Shown one piece after another: positions 39,715 through 48,315 of a stretch of DNA of 64,000 nt. Made by a program: the position numbers and the translations under genes. Under the pieces are notes generated by a model. The model had not been told where the DNA came from. It did no database searches and saw only the letters and a list, made by a program, of their open reading frames with translations. Each line of letters starts with the position of its first letter. Position 1 is the first letter of the stretch. Source of the stretch: CAWHNT01 sp963830775 (GTDB taxonomy: Bacteria; Pseudomonadota; Alphaproteobacteria; Geminicoccales; Geminicoccaceae); NCBI GenBank assembly GCA_963830775.1, contig CAWHNT010000011.1, positions 124,001 to 188,000 on the forward strand. Reading direction: 5' to 3'.

Positions 39715-40764
39715 CTAGGCCACCGCGGCGGCCATGACGCGGCCGCCCTCGAGCCGGGCCAGGGCCACCTCCGCCTGCTCGACCAGCAGGGCCAGGATGT
39801 CGGCGGCGGGCCTGACCTCGTGGACGAGGCCCACGCTCTGGCCCGCCATCACGGAGCCGTGCTCGACATCGCCCTCGATCACCGCCCGGCGTAAGGCACC
39901 GGCCCAGTAGTGCTCGATGGCGAGTGCCGCCTCGTCGTGGTTGAGCAGGCCCTCACGGTAGCGGCCGATCACCTCGAGCTGGGTGAGCGCGAAGTGGCGG
40001 GTGCCGGCATTGACCAGGGCACGGACCGGGATGACCTTGAACTCGGGATCGACCTGCACCGAGGGCACGGCGTCGCGGGCGCTGGCCCGGATGAAGGCCT
40101 GCTTGAAGGCCGGGTGCGCCACCGATTCCTCGGCACAGACGAAGGCCGTGCCCATCTGCGCGCCGGCGGCCCCCATGTTGAGGTAGGCCGCCACCATCTC
40201 GCCGTGCCCGATCCCGCCGGCCACGAAGACCGGCACCTCCTCCAGGTGCGGCAGGATCTCCTGCGCCAGGACCGAGGTCGAGACCGGGCCGATATGGCCG
40301 CCGGCCTCCATGCCCTCGATCACCAGCGCATCCGCCCCGCTGCGCACGAGCTTCCTGGCGATGGCGAGGCTGGGGGCGAAGCAGATCACCTTGGCGGCGT
40401 CCCGCTTCAGCGACTGGATCAGCGAGCGCGACGGCAGCCCGCCGGCGAGCACGACATGGCTCACCCGCAGGTCGACGCAGACCTCGGCCAGCTGCTGCAG
40501 GGCAGGATGCATGATGATCAGGTTGACGCCGAACGGCCGGCCGGTGCGCGCCCGCGTGGCCTCGATCTCGGCCGCCAGCATAGCCGGGGTCATCGAGCCG
40601 CAGGCGAGCACGCCGAAGCCGCCGGCCTCGCTGATCGCGGCCACGAGGTTGCGCTCGGAGACCCAGGTCATGGCACCGCCCATGACCGCAAGCTCCGTGC
40701 CAAGGAAGCGCCGCCCTCGTGCCCAGAGCCGGGCCAGCCTGTCGTGGCGGGGCAGCGGCACCAC
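39715..40764 (-). CDS. Nitronate monooxygenase / FabK-like FMN protein
   Basis: A 349-residue TIM-barrel FMN oxidoreductase of the 2-nitropropane dioxygenase family. Features: LAVMGGAMTWVSERNLVAAI, GGFGVLACGSMTPAMLAAEI, ADALVIEGMEAGGHIGPVST (FMN phosphate area and the conserved GGHxG), VFVAGGIGHGEMVAAYLNMG and AAGAQMGTAFVCAEE. It probably oxidises nitronates, though FabK-like enoyl reduction is possible within this fold. Start is a tandem GTG at 40764, four bases after lysC; its stop is two bases before ptsP. Confidence 0.85.
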   Translation of the reverse strand: MVPLPRHDRLARLWARGRRFLGTELAVMGGAMTWVSERNLVAAISEAGGFGVLACGSMTPAMLAAEIEATRARTGRPFGVNLIIMHPALQQLAEVCVDLRVSHVVLAGGLPSRSLIQSLKRDAAKVICFAPSLAIARKLVRSGADALVIEGMEAGGHIGPVSTSVLAQEILPHLEEVPVFVAGGIGHGEMVAAYLNMGAAGAQMGTAFVCAEESVAHPAFKQAFIRASARDAVPSVQVDPEFKVIPVRALVNAGTRHFALTQLEVIGRYREGLLNHDEAALAIEHYWAGALRRAVIEGDVEHGSVMAGQSVGLVHEVRPAADILALLVEQAEVALARLEGGRVMAAAVA

Positions 40765-40767
40765 CCC

Positions 40768-41991
40768 TCAGCCCTGGTCGAGCCCGTAGGCCGCGTGCAG
40801 CGCCCTGAGCGCCAGCTCCTTGTAGGCGTCCTCGATCAGGACCGAGATCTTGATCTCGGAAGTGGAGATCGCCTGGATGTTGATGCCCTTCGCGGCGAGC
40901 GTCCTGAACATCCGGTGGGCGATGCCGGCATGGCTGCGCATGCCGACGCCGATGACCGAGATCTTCACCACCTTGTCGTCGGCGACGATGCCCTCGAAGC
41001 CGATCTCGGAGCGCACCCGCTCCAGGACGGTCATCGCCCGCGGCAGCTCGGCATTGCTCACCGTGAAGGTCATGTTGGCGTAGACGCCGTCGCGGCTCAC
41101 CGACTGCACGATCATGTCGACATTGATGCTGGCCTCGGCCAGGGGCCCGAAGATGGCGGCCGCGATGCCCGGCCGGTCCTTCACCCCATGGACCGTGATC
41201 CGCGCCTCGGTGTGGCTGTAGGCGATGCCGCTGACGATCTGGCTTTCCACGATCTCATCCTCATCGACGACGAGCGTGCCGGGCTTGTCCTCGAAACTCG
41301 AGAGCACCTGCACCCGCACGCCGTGCCGCATGGCCAGCGCCACCGAGCGCGTCTCCAGCACCTTGGCCCCCACCGACGCCATCTCCAGCATCTCCTCGTA
41401 GGTGATGCGGGCGAGCTTGCGCGCACGGGGCACGATGCGCGGGTCGGTGGTGTAGACGCCGTCGACATCGGTGAAGATGTCGCAGCGGTCGGCCTTGAGC
41501 GCTGCCGCCAGTGCCACGGCCGAGGTGTCGGAGCCGCCGCGGCCCAGCGTGGTGACGCGGCCATCCGGGCCCAGGCCCTGGAAGCCCGCCATGACGGCCA
41601 CCTGCCCGCGCTCCAGGCACGCCCTGACCGGGGCGGGGTCGAACTCGACGATCCTGGCCTTGCCGTGCGCCTCGTCCGTGCGCAAGCCCGCCTGCCAGCC
41701 CAGGAAGGACCGGGCCGGCACGCCCAGGCCCTGCAGGGCGATGGCGAGGAGGCCGATCGTGATCTGCTCGCCGGTCGCCACCACCTGATCGTACTCGGCG
41801 GTGTCGTAGGTGGCGGGATCCAGCTCCTGGACCCAGCGCACGAGCTGGTTCGTGGTTCCGGCCATGGCGGAGAGCACGACGGCCACGCGCTCGCCCCGAT
41901 CCACATGCCGCTTGATCCGGCCGGCCACGTGGCGGATGCGGTCTAGATCGGCGACCGAGGTGCCGCCATACTTCTGCACGACAAGCGTCAC
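40768..41991 (-). CDS. lysC: Aspartate kinase
   Basis: A 407-residue monofunctional aspartokinase, first step of the Lys/Thr/Met pathway. The kinase domain has VVQKYGGTSVADLDRIRHVA, VLSAMAGTTNQLV, TTLGRGGSDTSAVALAAALK and DIFTDVDGVYTTDPRIVP; two ACT domains follow (ITVHGVKDRPGIAAAIFGPL, VVKISVIGVGMRSHAGIAHR) for feedback control by amino acids. GTG 41991 gives the expected start MTLVVQKYGG. It is divergent from ubiG, the usual alphaproteobacterial arrangement. Confidence 0.95.
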   Translation of the reverse strand: MTLVVQKYGGTSVADLDRIRHVAGRIKRHVDRGERVAVVLSAMAGTTNQLVRWVQELDPATYDTAEYDQVVATGEQITIGLLAIALQGLGVPARSFLGWQAGLRTDEAHGKARIVEFDPAPVRACLERGQVAVMAGFQGLGPDGRVTTLGRGGSDTSAVALAAALKADRCDIFTDVDGVYTTDPRIVPRARKLARITYEEMLEMASVGAKVLETRSVALAMRHGVRVQVLSSFEDKPGTLVVDEDEIVESQIVSGIAYSHTEARITVHGVKDRPGIAAAIFGPLAEASINVDMIVQSVSRDGVYANMTFTVSNAELPRAMTVLERVRSEIGFEGIVADDKVVKISVIGVGMRSHAGIAHRMFRTLAAKGINIQAISTSEIKISVLIEDAYKELALRALHAAYGLDQG

Positions 41992-42115
41992 GTGGACCCG
42001 CGTTCCATGGCTGTGTGCCCGCGTTCCCAAGAGTTTGGGGCGGGCTCTGCGATTGGCCGCCGTCTTAACCGCGAGCCGCCCCATCGGCAAGGTCCCGCCA
42101 GGAAGGCTGGAGGCG

Positions 42116-42844
42116 ATGCAAGAGGTCGACCCGCGCGAGATCGAGCGCTTCACGGCCCTGGCCCAGGGCTGGTGGGACGCTGCCGGGCCGATGGCGCCCT
42201 TGCACCGGATGGGGCCGGTCCGCATCGCCTATATCCGCGACCAGGCCTGCCGCCATCTGGGCCGCCCGGCCGCTGTCCGGCAGCCGCTGGCGGGGCTGCG
42301 CGTCCTCGACATCGGCTGCGGCGGCGGCCTCGTGGCCGAGCCCCTCACCCGTCTCGGTGCCCGGGTCACCGGCATCGACCCCACGCCCGAGCTGATCCAG
42401 GTCGCCCAGGCCCATGCCGAGGAGGCCGGGCTCGAGATCGCCTACGAGGCCACGACCCTGGAGACGGTGGCCGACCGCGGCCAGCGCTTCGACCTCGTGC
42501 TGGCCCTCGAGGTGGTCGAGCACGTCCCCGACCTGCCGCTCTTCCTGGCCGCCCTGGCCCAGGCCACCCGCCCCGGCGGCCTCGTCATCCTCTCCACGCT
42601 CAGCCGCACGCTGGCGAGCTTCCTCTCCGCCATCGTCGGTGCGGAGTACCTGCTGGGCTGGCTGCCCCGCGGCACCCACCGCTGGGGCGCCTTCCTCACC
42701 CCGGCCGAGCTCGCCCACCATCTCCGCCGCGTCGACCTGCGCCCCGTCGACATCAGCGGCGTCGCCTACCGCGCCGACCGCCAGGAGTTCCAGCTCGCGC
42801 GCGATCCAGGGGTGAACTATTTCCTCGCCGCGCTGCGCGGGTGA
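42116..42844 (+). CDS. ubiG: Ubiquinone biosynthesis O-methyltransferase UbiG
   Basis: A 242-residue SAM methyltransferase that performs both O-methylations in ubiquinone synthesis. SAM motif LRVLDIGCGGGLVAEPLTRL; other UbiG features are FTALAQGWWDAAGPMAPLHR, MGPVRIAYIRDQ, LALEVVEHVPDLPLFLAALA and the LLGWLPRGTHRWGAFLTPAE membrane-interaction insert. ATG 42116 follows GGAGG (42108-42112). It is full length. Confidence 0.95.
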   Translation: MQEVDPREIERFTALAQGWWDAAGPMAPLHRMGPVRIAYIRDQACRHLGRPAAVRQPLAGLRVLDIGCGGGLVAEPLTRLGARVTGIDPTPELIQVAQAHAEEAGLEIAYEATTLETVADRGQRFDLVLALEVVEHVPDLPLFLAALAQATRPGGLVILSTLSRTLASFLSAIVGAEYLLGWLPRGTHRWGAFLTPAELAHHLRRVDLRPVDISGVAYRADRQEFQLARDPGVNYFLAALRG

Positions 42845-42909
42845 GCGGCCGCGAGCTCGCGCCGATCCGGCCCCCTCCTCCATCACCCTGTGCCCAATCT
42901 GCCACTGCT

Positions 42910-42930
42910 CCCTTAATCCTTCATTAAGGG
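42910..42930. terminator. Short AT-containing hairpin downstream of ubiG
   Basis: An 8-bp stem CCCTTAAT/ATTAAGGG with a 5-base loop lies 65 bases after ubiG. It could be a weak terminator or a palindromic protein-binding site; no T-run follows. Confidence 0.4.
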
Positions 42931-43090
42931 TCCCGAGTTATGCTACTGTCAGTTGAGACGTGGCAGGTGCGACTTGCTGTGGCATGCCACACGGTTCTGC
43001 GGTGCTTCGGGTCACAGACGATCGGAATCGCCGCTGGCAAGTTCTAGCCATCAGGCGGGCTGACCCGCCTGCTCGATGAGGGGACGTGAC

Positions 43091-43243
43091 ATGAAGGCGA
43101 TCTGGATCGTCCGCTGGCGCGGGCTCGACGAGCAGTGCTCCTGCTCCGAGGAAGCGATGGACCGCTGGGACCAGCTGGATGCCCGCGGGATCGAGGCCGA
43201 GGTCTACGAGGTGCTGGATGGAAAGCGCCGGCGGGTGATGTGA
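43091..43243 (+). CDS. Small hypothetical protein, 50 residues
   Basis: A short frame MKAIWIVRWRGLDEQCSCSE ending KRRRVM. It is preceded by GAGGGGACG (43078-43086) at proper spacing, has strong coding-like codon use and a CSC motif, and sits alone between ubiG and the 26-bp inverted repeat. No family was recognised. The acidic middle and basic tail suggest a soluble small protein. Confidence 0.5.
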   Translation: MKAIWIVRWRGLDEQCSCSEEAMDRWDQLDARGIEAEVYEVLDGKRRRVM

Positions 43244-43306
43244 TAAGTGCCGGCGTTCCACCACCCCACGAACCCGCAGCAACTTCTGTGCTGCGTTCTT
43301 GGGCCT

Positions 43307-43387
43307 GATCAGCGGGATCCGGCAGTCAAGGGTGCATAACATCGGCTACGCCGACCGTAGGCCCTTGACTGCCGGATCCCGCTGATC
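43307..43387. repeat. Perfect 26-bp inverted repeat with 29-base loop
   Basis: Arms at 43307-43332 and 43362-43387 are exact reverse complements, beginning GATCAGCGGGATCC and running through GGCAGTCAAGGG. The 29-base centre contains no long frame. It lies between the 50-residue gene and the transposase debris, so it may be a relic of mobile-element ends placed head to head, or a strong terminator. Confidence 0.85.
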
Positions 43388-43398
43388 GGAAGCTTGCC

Positions 43399-43536
43399 AT
43401 GACCAAGCGGCACGATCTGGCGCAGCAGACCTTCTCAGATGTCGGGCAGCTCGACAGCGCCATCCATGCTGCCGCCCGCGACCTCAACCATGAGCGAAAC
43501 CAGCCAATGTGCGCGGACATGTCCAGAGCTGCTTAA
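43399..43536 (+). pseudogene. Short transposase-like C-terminal fragment
   Basis: A 45-codon frame (MTKRHDLAQQTFSDVGQLDS, AIHAAARDLNHERN) resembles the last helices of a DDE transposase of IS630 or IS481 type, where an integrase-like core ends with a segment of the form LDAAI-x-DLN-x-ER. It begins right after the 26-bp inverted repeat. The assignment is tentative. Confidence 0.3.
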
Positions 43537-43584
43537 CGTCAAGTCGGCTTCGATCCTCCGGCTCATGGTGCTGCCCACCACCCG

Positions 43585-44502
43585 ATGTGACCATCATCCG
43601 CCAGGAGGCGGTTGATCCTGCTCCGGATGGGGTCGCGGCGAGGACGCCGCAGAGGGACTTGATCCGGACCGCTCGGCACCCCTGCTTTGCACGTTGGGTC
43701 GAGGAACTGTGTGAGGCGGAGCCGGACCTGATCGTCATCGACAGCAAGACCTCGCGCCGTACGCATGCCCGCAGCAAAGGACGTGAGCCGCTGCATCTTG
43801 TCTCTGCTTGGGCCAGTCGTCTGCGCTTGGTACTCGGCCAGGAGGCGGTGAGCGGCAAATAGAACAAGATCACCGCCATTCCGCTGCTCCTGGTGCGGCT
43901 GGCGCTCAAGGGCGCCCAGGTCGAGATCGCCACGGCCATGCTGGGCCGCGGCGGCGACTATATACCGGCGCTCAAGGCGAACCGCCCGGCCACCTTCAAG
44001 GACGTGGAGACCTTCTTCGCCGATCCGGCGCCCGACGGTATCGAGACCAGCACAACGACCGACGGCGACCATGGCCGGATCGACGTCCGCCGCCACGCCG
44101 CCACGACGTAGCTTGGCTGTTCTCGGACCGGCGCTACCCGGGCGAGGTGGCGTTCCCCGGCCGCGGCACGATCGGGATGGTCGAGAGCGAGACTCTGCGC
44201 GACTGCAAGGCCAGCCGGGAGCGGCACTACTACCTGTGCTCGGCCAAGCTGGACGCCGCCACCTTCGCCCATGCCGTCCGCGGCCATTGGGGAATCGAGA
44301 ACCGCCTGCGCCGGGTCTCGGACGTAGTCTTCAAGGAAGATCAAGCCCGCCTGCGCAGCGACCACGCGCCCGTGAACATGGCTGTGGTCAGACACATGGC
44401 CACGAACCTACTGCACCAAGCTAAGCCCACGACCTCGCTCAAGAACAGCACGAAGCGGGCAGGGTGGAACATGACCTCCCTGGAGAGCCTCCTCCGCTAG
44501 GC
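43585..44502 (+). pseudogene. ISAs1-family transposase, degenerate
   Basis: Frames together match an ISAs1 (DDE, DUF4338-like region) transposase that lacks its N-terminal third: ARHPCFARWVEELCEAEPDL, IVIDSKTSRRTHARSKGREP, LHLVSAWASRLRLVLGQEAV, then after an in-frame TAG (43859-43861) NKITAIPLLLVRLALKGAQV, IATAMLGRGGDYIPALKANR, TTDGDHGRIDVRRHAATT and, in a third frame, FAHAVRGHWGIENRLRRVSD with VVFKEDQARLRSDHAPVNMA. The stop and two frame changes make it non-functional. Terminal repeats were not found. Confidence 0.85.
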
Positions 44503-44541
44503 CGCGTGAAAGGACGTTCATCCGTTTGCCCCAGCTTCACC

Positions 44542-44565
44542 TATAATCTCTATTGATCAGATAGA
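44542..44565 (+). promoter_or_regulatory. Candidate promoter of the ssu operon
   Basis: A perfect TATAAT lies at 44542-44547, directly followed by a short inverted repeat TCTAT-7-ATAGA (44549-44565), in an AT-rich gap upstream of ssuA. The -35 side is weak (TTCATC at 44517-44522, 19-base gap). An activator-dependent promoter, as usual for ssu genes, would fit. Confidence 0.4.
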
Positions 44566-44612
44566 CTCAAATCGCTAGTGCATCGACCCGAGCGCTGGAC
44601 TTGGAGAGGGCG

Positions 44613-45557
44613 ATGCGACGTAGAGAGGCTCTGGCTGCCGCTGGGCTGGCGATCTCGGCTCTTGGGGTTGGGCTGCCGGCGCTTGCGGCGGATAGAACGC
44701 TGCGGATCGGGTACCAGAAGTATGGCACCCTCGTGCTGCTGAAGGAGCGCGGTACGCTGGAGAAGCGGCTGGCGCCGGCCGGCTACGAGGTGAGCTGGAC
44801 CGAGTTCCCAGCCGGTCCGCAGCTGCTGGAAGCGCTCAATGTCGGCGCCATCGACTTCGGGACCACGGGCGAGGCGCCGCCGATCTTCGCGCAGGCGGCC
44901 GGGGCGCCTCTGGTCTATGTCGGCTACGAGCCGCCGGCGCCGACCGGCGAGGCCATCATCGTGCCCGCGGACTCGCCGATCCAGAGCGTGGCGGAGCTGA
45001 AGGGGGGCAAGGTGGCCCTGAACAAGGGTTCCAACGTCCATTACCTCCTGCTGCGGGCGCTCGAGGCCTCGTCCCTGACGCTGGCCGACATCGAGCCCGC
45101 CTACATGCCACCGGCCGATGCGCGCGCCGCCTTCGAGCGCGGTGCCGTCGATGCCTGGGTGATCTGGGACCCGTTCCTGGCCGCGGCCCAGGCGGCCACC
45201 GGTGCCCGGACGCTGGCCGACGGCAAGGGGCTGGTCGACAACCATCAGTTCTTCCTGGCCTCGCAGGATCTCGTGGCGCGGGATTCCAGCCTGGTGCGGA
45301 CCATCATCGAGGAGCTGGACTCGGCCGACCGCTGGGCGCAGGCCAGCCAGGCCGAGGTGGCGCGGCTCATCGGCCCGCGCGTAGGGATCCCGGCGCCGAT
45401 CCTGGAGGTGGCGCTGGCGCGGGTCAGCTACGGCGTGGCGCCAGTCACGGCCGACGTCCTGGCCAAGCAGCAGCTGATCGCCGACGCCTTCCACAAGATC
45501 GGCCTGATCCCCAAGCGCATCGACGTCAACGAGGCAGCCTGGAGGCCCGGCGCATGA
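44613..45557 (+). CDS. ssuA: Aliphatic sulfonate ABC transporter, substrate-binding protein
   Basis: A 314-residue periplasmic binding protein. A twin-arginine-like start (MRRREALAAAGLAISALGVG) and an AxA site near residue 29 are followed by TLRIGYQKYGTLVLLKERGT, YEVSWTEFPAGPQLLEALNV, AIDFGTTGEAPPIFAQAAGA and ELKGGKVALNKGSNVHYLLL, all typical of SsuA. GGAGAG sets ATG 44613. It captures alkanesulfonates for import by SsuBC and is first gene of the operon; its stop overlaps ssuD. Confidence 0.93.
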   Translation: MRRREALAAAGLAISALGVGLPALAADRTLRIGYQKYGTLVLLKERGTLEKRLAPAGYEVSWTEFPAGPQLLEALNVGAIDFGTTGEAPPIFAQAAGAPLVYVGYEPPAPTGEAIIVPADSPIQSVAELKGGKVALNKGSNVHYLLLRALEASSLTLADIEPAYMPPADARAAFERGAVDAWVIWDPFLAAAQAATGARTLADGKGLVDNHQFFLASQDLVARDSSLVRTIIEELDSADRWAQASQAEVARLIGPRVGIPAPILEVALARVSYGVAPVTADVLAKQQLIADAFHKIGLIPKRIDVNEAAWRPGA

Positions 45558-46732
45558 AGCCCGAGCCGGCAGCGAAGGCCAACGTCCTCTGGTTCATCCC
45601 GACCCATGGCGACGGCCGCTATCTCGGCACCACGATCGGGGCCCGCGAAACCTCGCTCCCCTACCTGCGCCAGATTGCGCAGGCCGTGGACGAGCTCGGC
45701 TATTATGGCGTCCTGCTGCCCACGGGCCGCAGCTGCGAGGACAGCTGGGTCATCGCCAGTGCCCTCGTCCCATTGACCCAGCGCCTGCGCTTCCTCGTGG
45801 CCGTCCGGCCGGGGCTGCAGCAGCCCTCGATGGCGGCGCGGATGGCGGCGACGCTGGACCGGATCTCGGGCGGCCGCCTGCTCATCAACGTCGTCACCGG
45901 CGGCGACCCGGTCGAGCTCAAGGGCGACGGCATCTTCCTCGACCACGCCACCCGCTATGCGGTCACCAGCGAGTTCCTGGAGATCTGGCGTCGGCTGATG
46001 GCGGGCGAGACGGTGGACTACGCCGGCTCGCATCTTACGGTCGAGGATTCGCGCCTCTTCTTCCCGCCCGTGCAGCGGCCCTACCCGCCGCTCTATTTCG
46101 GCGGCTCGTCGGAGGCCGGGATGCAGGTCGCGGCCGAGCACTGCGACATGTACCTGACCTGGGGCGAGCCACCGATGGAGGTCGGGCAGAAGCTCCGGGC
46201 CGCCAACGAGATCGCGGCCGCACGCGGGCGGAAGCTGCGCTTCGGCATCAGGCTCCATGTCATCGTGCGCGAGACCGCGGCCGAGGCCTGGGCCGAGGCC
46301 GAGCGGCTGATCGCGCATGTCGACGACGAGACCATCGCCCGGGCCCAGGCCACCTTCGCGCGGATGGATTCGGTGGGCCAGAAGCGCATGCTCCGCCTCC
46401 ACGGCGGCAGCCGCGACAAGCTCGAGATCAGCCCCAACCTGTGGGCCGGCGTGGGCCTCGTGCGCGGCGGTGCCGGCACGGCCCTGGTCGGTGATCCGGA
46501 GACCGTGGCGGAGCGGATGCGCGAGTACATGGCGCTGGGTGTCGACAGCTTCATCCTCTCGGGCTACCCGCACCTTGAGGAATCCTACCGCTTCGCCGAG
46601 CTGGTCTTCCCGCATCTGCCGCTGGCGGAGGGCACGGGCCGCGAGCGCGGGCATATCAGCAACGAGGGCCCGTTCGGCGAGATGCTGGCCAACGAGCCTT
46701 TGCCCGTGCAGCGCTCCCGGGCGCAGTCATGA
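45554..46732 (+). CDS. ssuD: FMNH2-dependent alkanesulfonate monooxygenase
   Basis: A 392-residue luciferase-like TIM-barrel enzyme that cleaves alkanesulfonates to aldehyde and sulfite using FMNH2 and oxygen. Typical SsuD segments: VLWFIPTHGDGRYLG, AQAVDELGYYGVLLPTGRSC, DSWVIASALVPLTQRLRFLV, RPGLQQPSMAARMAATLDRI, RLLINVVTGGDPVELKGDG, YPPLYFGGSSEAGMQVAAEH and LWAGVGLVRGGAGTALVGDP. Overlapping ATGA junctions with ssuA and ssuC indicate translational coupling. Confidence 0.95.
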   Translation: MKPEPAAKANVLWFIPTHGDGRYLGTTIGARETSLPYLRQIAQAVDELGYYGVLLPTGRSCEDSWVIASALVPLTQRLRFLVAVRPGLQQPSMAARMAATLDRISGGRLLINVVTGGDPVELKGDGIFLDHATRYAVTSEFLEIWRRLMAGETVDYAGSHLTVEDSRLFFPPVQRPYPPLYFGGSSEAGMQVAAEHCDMYLTWGEPPMEVGQKLRAANEIAAARGRKLRFGIRLHVIVRETAAEAWAEAERLIAHVDDETIARAQATFARMDSVGQKRMLRLHGGSRDKLEISPNLWAGVGLVRGGAGTALVGDPETVAERMREYMALGVDSFILSGYPHLEESYRFAELVFPHLPLAEGTGRERGHISNEGPFGEMLANEPLPVQRSRAQS

Positions 46733-47520
46733 GCGGGTTGGCAAGGGCCATCTCGCAGCGGGCGGCACCCTGGCTGGTACCTCTGGGGCTGCTGGCAGCC
46801 TGGGAGATCGCGGCCGATACCGGGATGCTCTCGGCACGCCTGCTGCCCGCACCCAGCGCCACCCTCAGGGCCGCCTGGGAGGTGATGGTCTCGGGCGTGC
46901 TGGCGGAGCATGTGGCGATCAGCGCGCGGCGGGCCCTGATCGGGCTCGCCATCGGCGGCAGCCTGGGCTTCCTCCTGGGCCTGCTCAATGCCGTGGTGCC
47001 GGCAGCCGAGCGCATGCTCGATTCGACCCTCCAGATGCTGCGCAACATCCCGCATCTCGCCATCATCCCGCTGGTCATCCTCTGGTTCGGGATCGGCGAG
47101 GAGGCCAAGGTCTTCCTGGTCGCGGCCGGCGTGCTGTTCCCGATCTACCTCAACACCTTCCACGGCATCCGCACGGTCGATCGCGGGCTGATCGAGATGG
47201 CCCGCTCCTATGGCCTGTCGCAGGCTGCACTCTTCTGGCGGATCATCCTGCCAGGCGCCCTGCCGTCGATCCTGATCGGCCTGCGCTATGCCTTGGGCAT
47301 CATGTGGCTGACCCTCATCGTCGCCGAGACGATCTCGGCCACCTCCGGCATCGGCTACATGACCATGAACGCGCGCGAGTTCCTGCAGACGGACGTCGTG
47401 CTGCTGGGCGTCATCGTCTACGCGCTCCTGGGCAAGCTCGCCGACAGCGCCACCCGGCTGCTGGAGCGGCGCTGCCTCGCCTGGCACCCGGCCTACCAGG
47501 CGGGAGGAGCCCCGGCATGA
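46729..47520 (+). CDS. ssuC: Sulfonate ABC transporter permease
   Basis: A 263-residue inner-membrane permease with about six helices and the EAA-type cytoplasmic loop (DRGLIEMARSYGLSQAALFW, RIILPGALPSILIGLRYALG). It pairs with the SsuB ATPase. Overlaps ssuD (46729-46732) and ssuB (47517-47520) by four bases each. Confidence 0.94.
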   Translation: MSGLARAISQRAAPWLVPLGLLAAWEIAADTGMLSARLLPAPSATLRAAWEVMVSGVLAEHVAISARRALIGLAIGGSLGFLLGLLNAVVPAAERMLDSTLQMLRNIPHLAIIPLVILWFGIGEEAKVFLVAAGVLFPIYLNTFHGIRTVDRGLIEMARSYGLSQAALFWRIILPGALPSILIGLRYALGIMWLTLIVAETISATSGIGYMTMNAREFLQTDVVLLGVIVYALLGKLADSATRLLERRCLAWHPAYQAGGAPA

Positions 47521-48293
47521 GCGCCACGCTGGCCTTTCCGCGCCCGCTGGCCAGGGAGCGGCGGGCCGTTGCCCGTCCTGCCGGCGGCACCGGGCTCGAG
47601 GTGCAGCTCACCGACATCTCGAAGAGGTTCGGCCTGCGGCTGGTGCTGGACGGGCTCGACCTCGATATCGCGCCTGGCGAGTTCGTGGCGATCATCGGCC
47701 GCTCGGGCTGCGGCAAGAGTACCCTACTGCGGCTGCTGGCCGGCCTCGATGTGCCCAATGCCGGCGAGCTGCTGCTCGACGGCAAGCCCTTCACGGGCCT
47801 GCCGCCGTCGGTGCGGATGCTGTTCCAGGATGCGCGGCTGGTGCCCTGGCAGCGCGTCCTGGAGAATGTCGGCATCGCGCGCGGCGAAGATTGGCGGGAG
47901 CGGGCGCAGGATGCGCTGGCCGATGTCGGCCTCGCCGACCGTGCGGGCGAGTGGCCGGCCGTGCTCTCGGGCGGCCAGCGCCAGCGCGTGTCCTTGGCCC
48001 GGGCGCTGGTGAGCCGGCCGCGGCTGCTCCTGCTGGACGAGCCGTTCGGGGCGCTCGATGCCCTGACCCGGCGCGACATGCACGAGCTCCTGAGCCGGAT
48101 CTGGCAGCGGGACGGGTTCACGACCGTGCTCATCACCCACGACGTGGCGGAAGCGGTGATGCTGGCCGATCGCGTCCTCGTGCTGCGCGAAGGGCGGTTC
48201 GTGCTCGACGTCGAGGTCGACGCAGCCCGGCCGCGCGAGCTGGGCGACAAGCACCTGGTCCAGCTGGAGCGCCGGATCCTGGCCGCCGTCTGA
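47517..48293 (+). CDS. ssuB: Sulfonate ABC transporter ATP-binding protein
   Basis: A 258-residue ATPase subunit: Walker A IIGRSGCGKSTLLRLLAGLD, Q-loop MLFQDARLVPWQRVLENVGI, signature LSGGQRQRVSLARALVSRPR, Walker B LLLLDEPFGALDALTR and H-loop VLITHDVAEAVMLADRVLVL. The short VLENVGIARG helix is characteristic of SsuB/TauB. Powers sulfonate uptake through SsuC. Confidence 0.95.
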   Translation: MSATLAFPRPLARERRAVARPAGGTGLEVQLTDISKRFGLRLVLDGLDLDIAPGEFVAIIGRSGCGKSTLLRLLAGLDVPNAGELLLDGKPFTGLPPSVRMLFQDARLVPWQRVLENVGIARGEDWRERAQDALADVGLADRAGEWPAVLSGGQRQRVSLARALVSRPRLLLLDEPFGALDALTRRDMHELLSRIWQRDGFTTVLITHDVAEAVMLADRVLVLREGRFVLDVEVDAARPRELGDKHLVQLERRILAAV

Positions 48294-48315
48294 TCCCGCC
48301 CGCGGGAGATCGTTC

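Noticed and set aside
37568..39718. A 716-codon plus-strand frame opposite ptsP
   Set aside because: Complete overlap with a full-length PtsP showing all active-site motifs; the antisense translation has no domain.
39910..41946. A 678-codon plus-strand frame opposite the nitronate monooxygenase and lysC
   Set aside because: It crosses two recognised genes on the other strand and shows only shadow composition.
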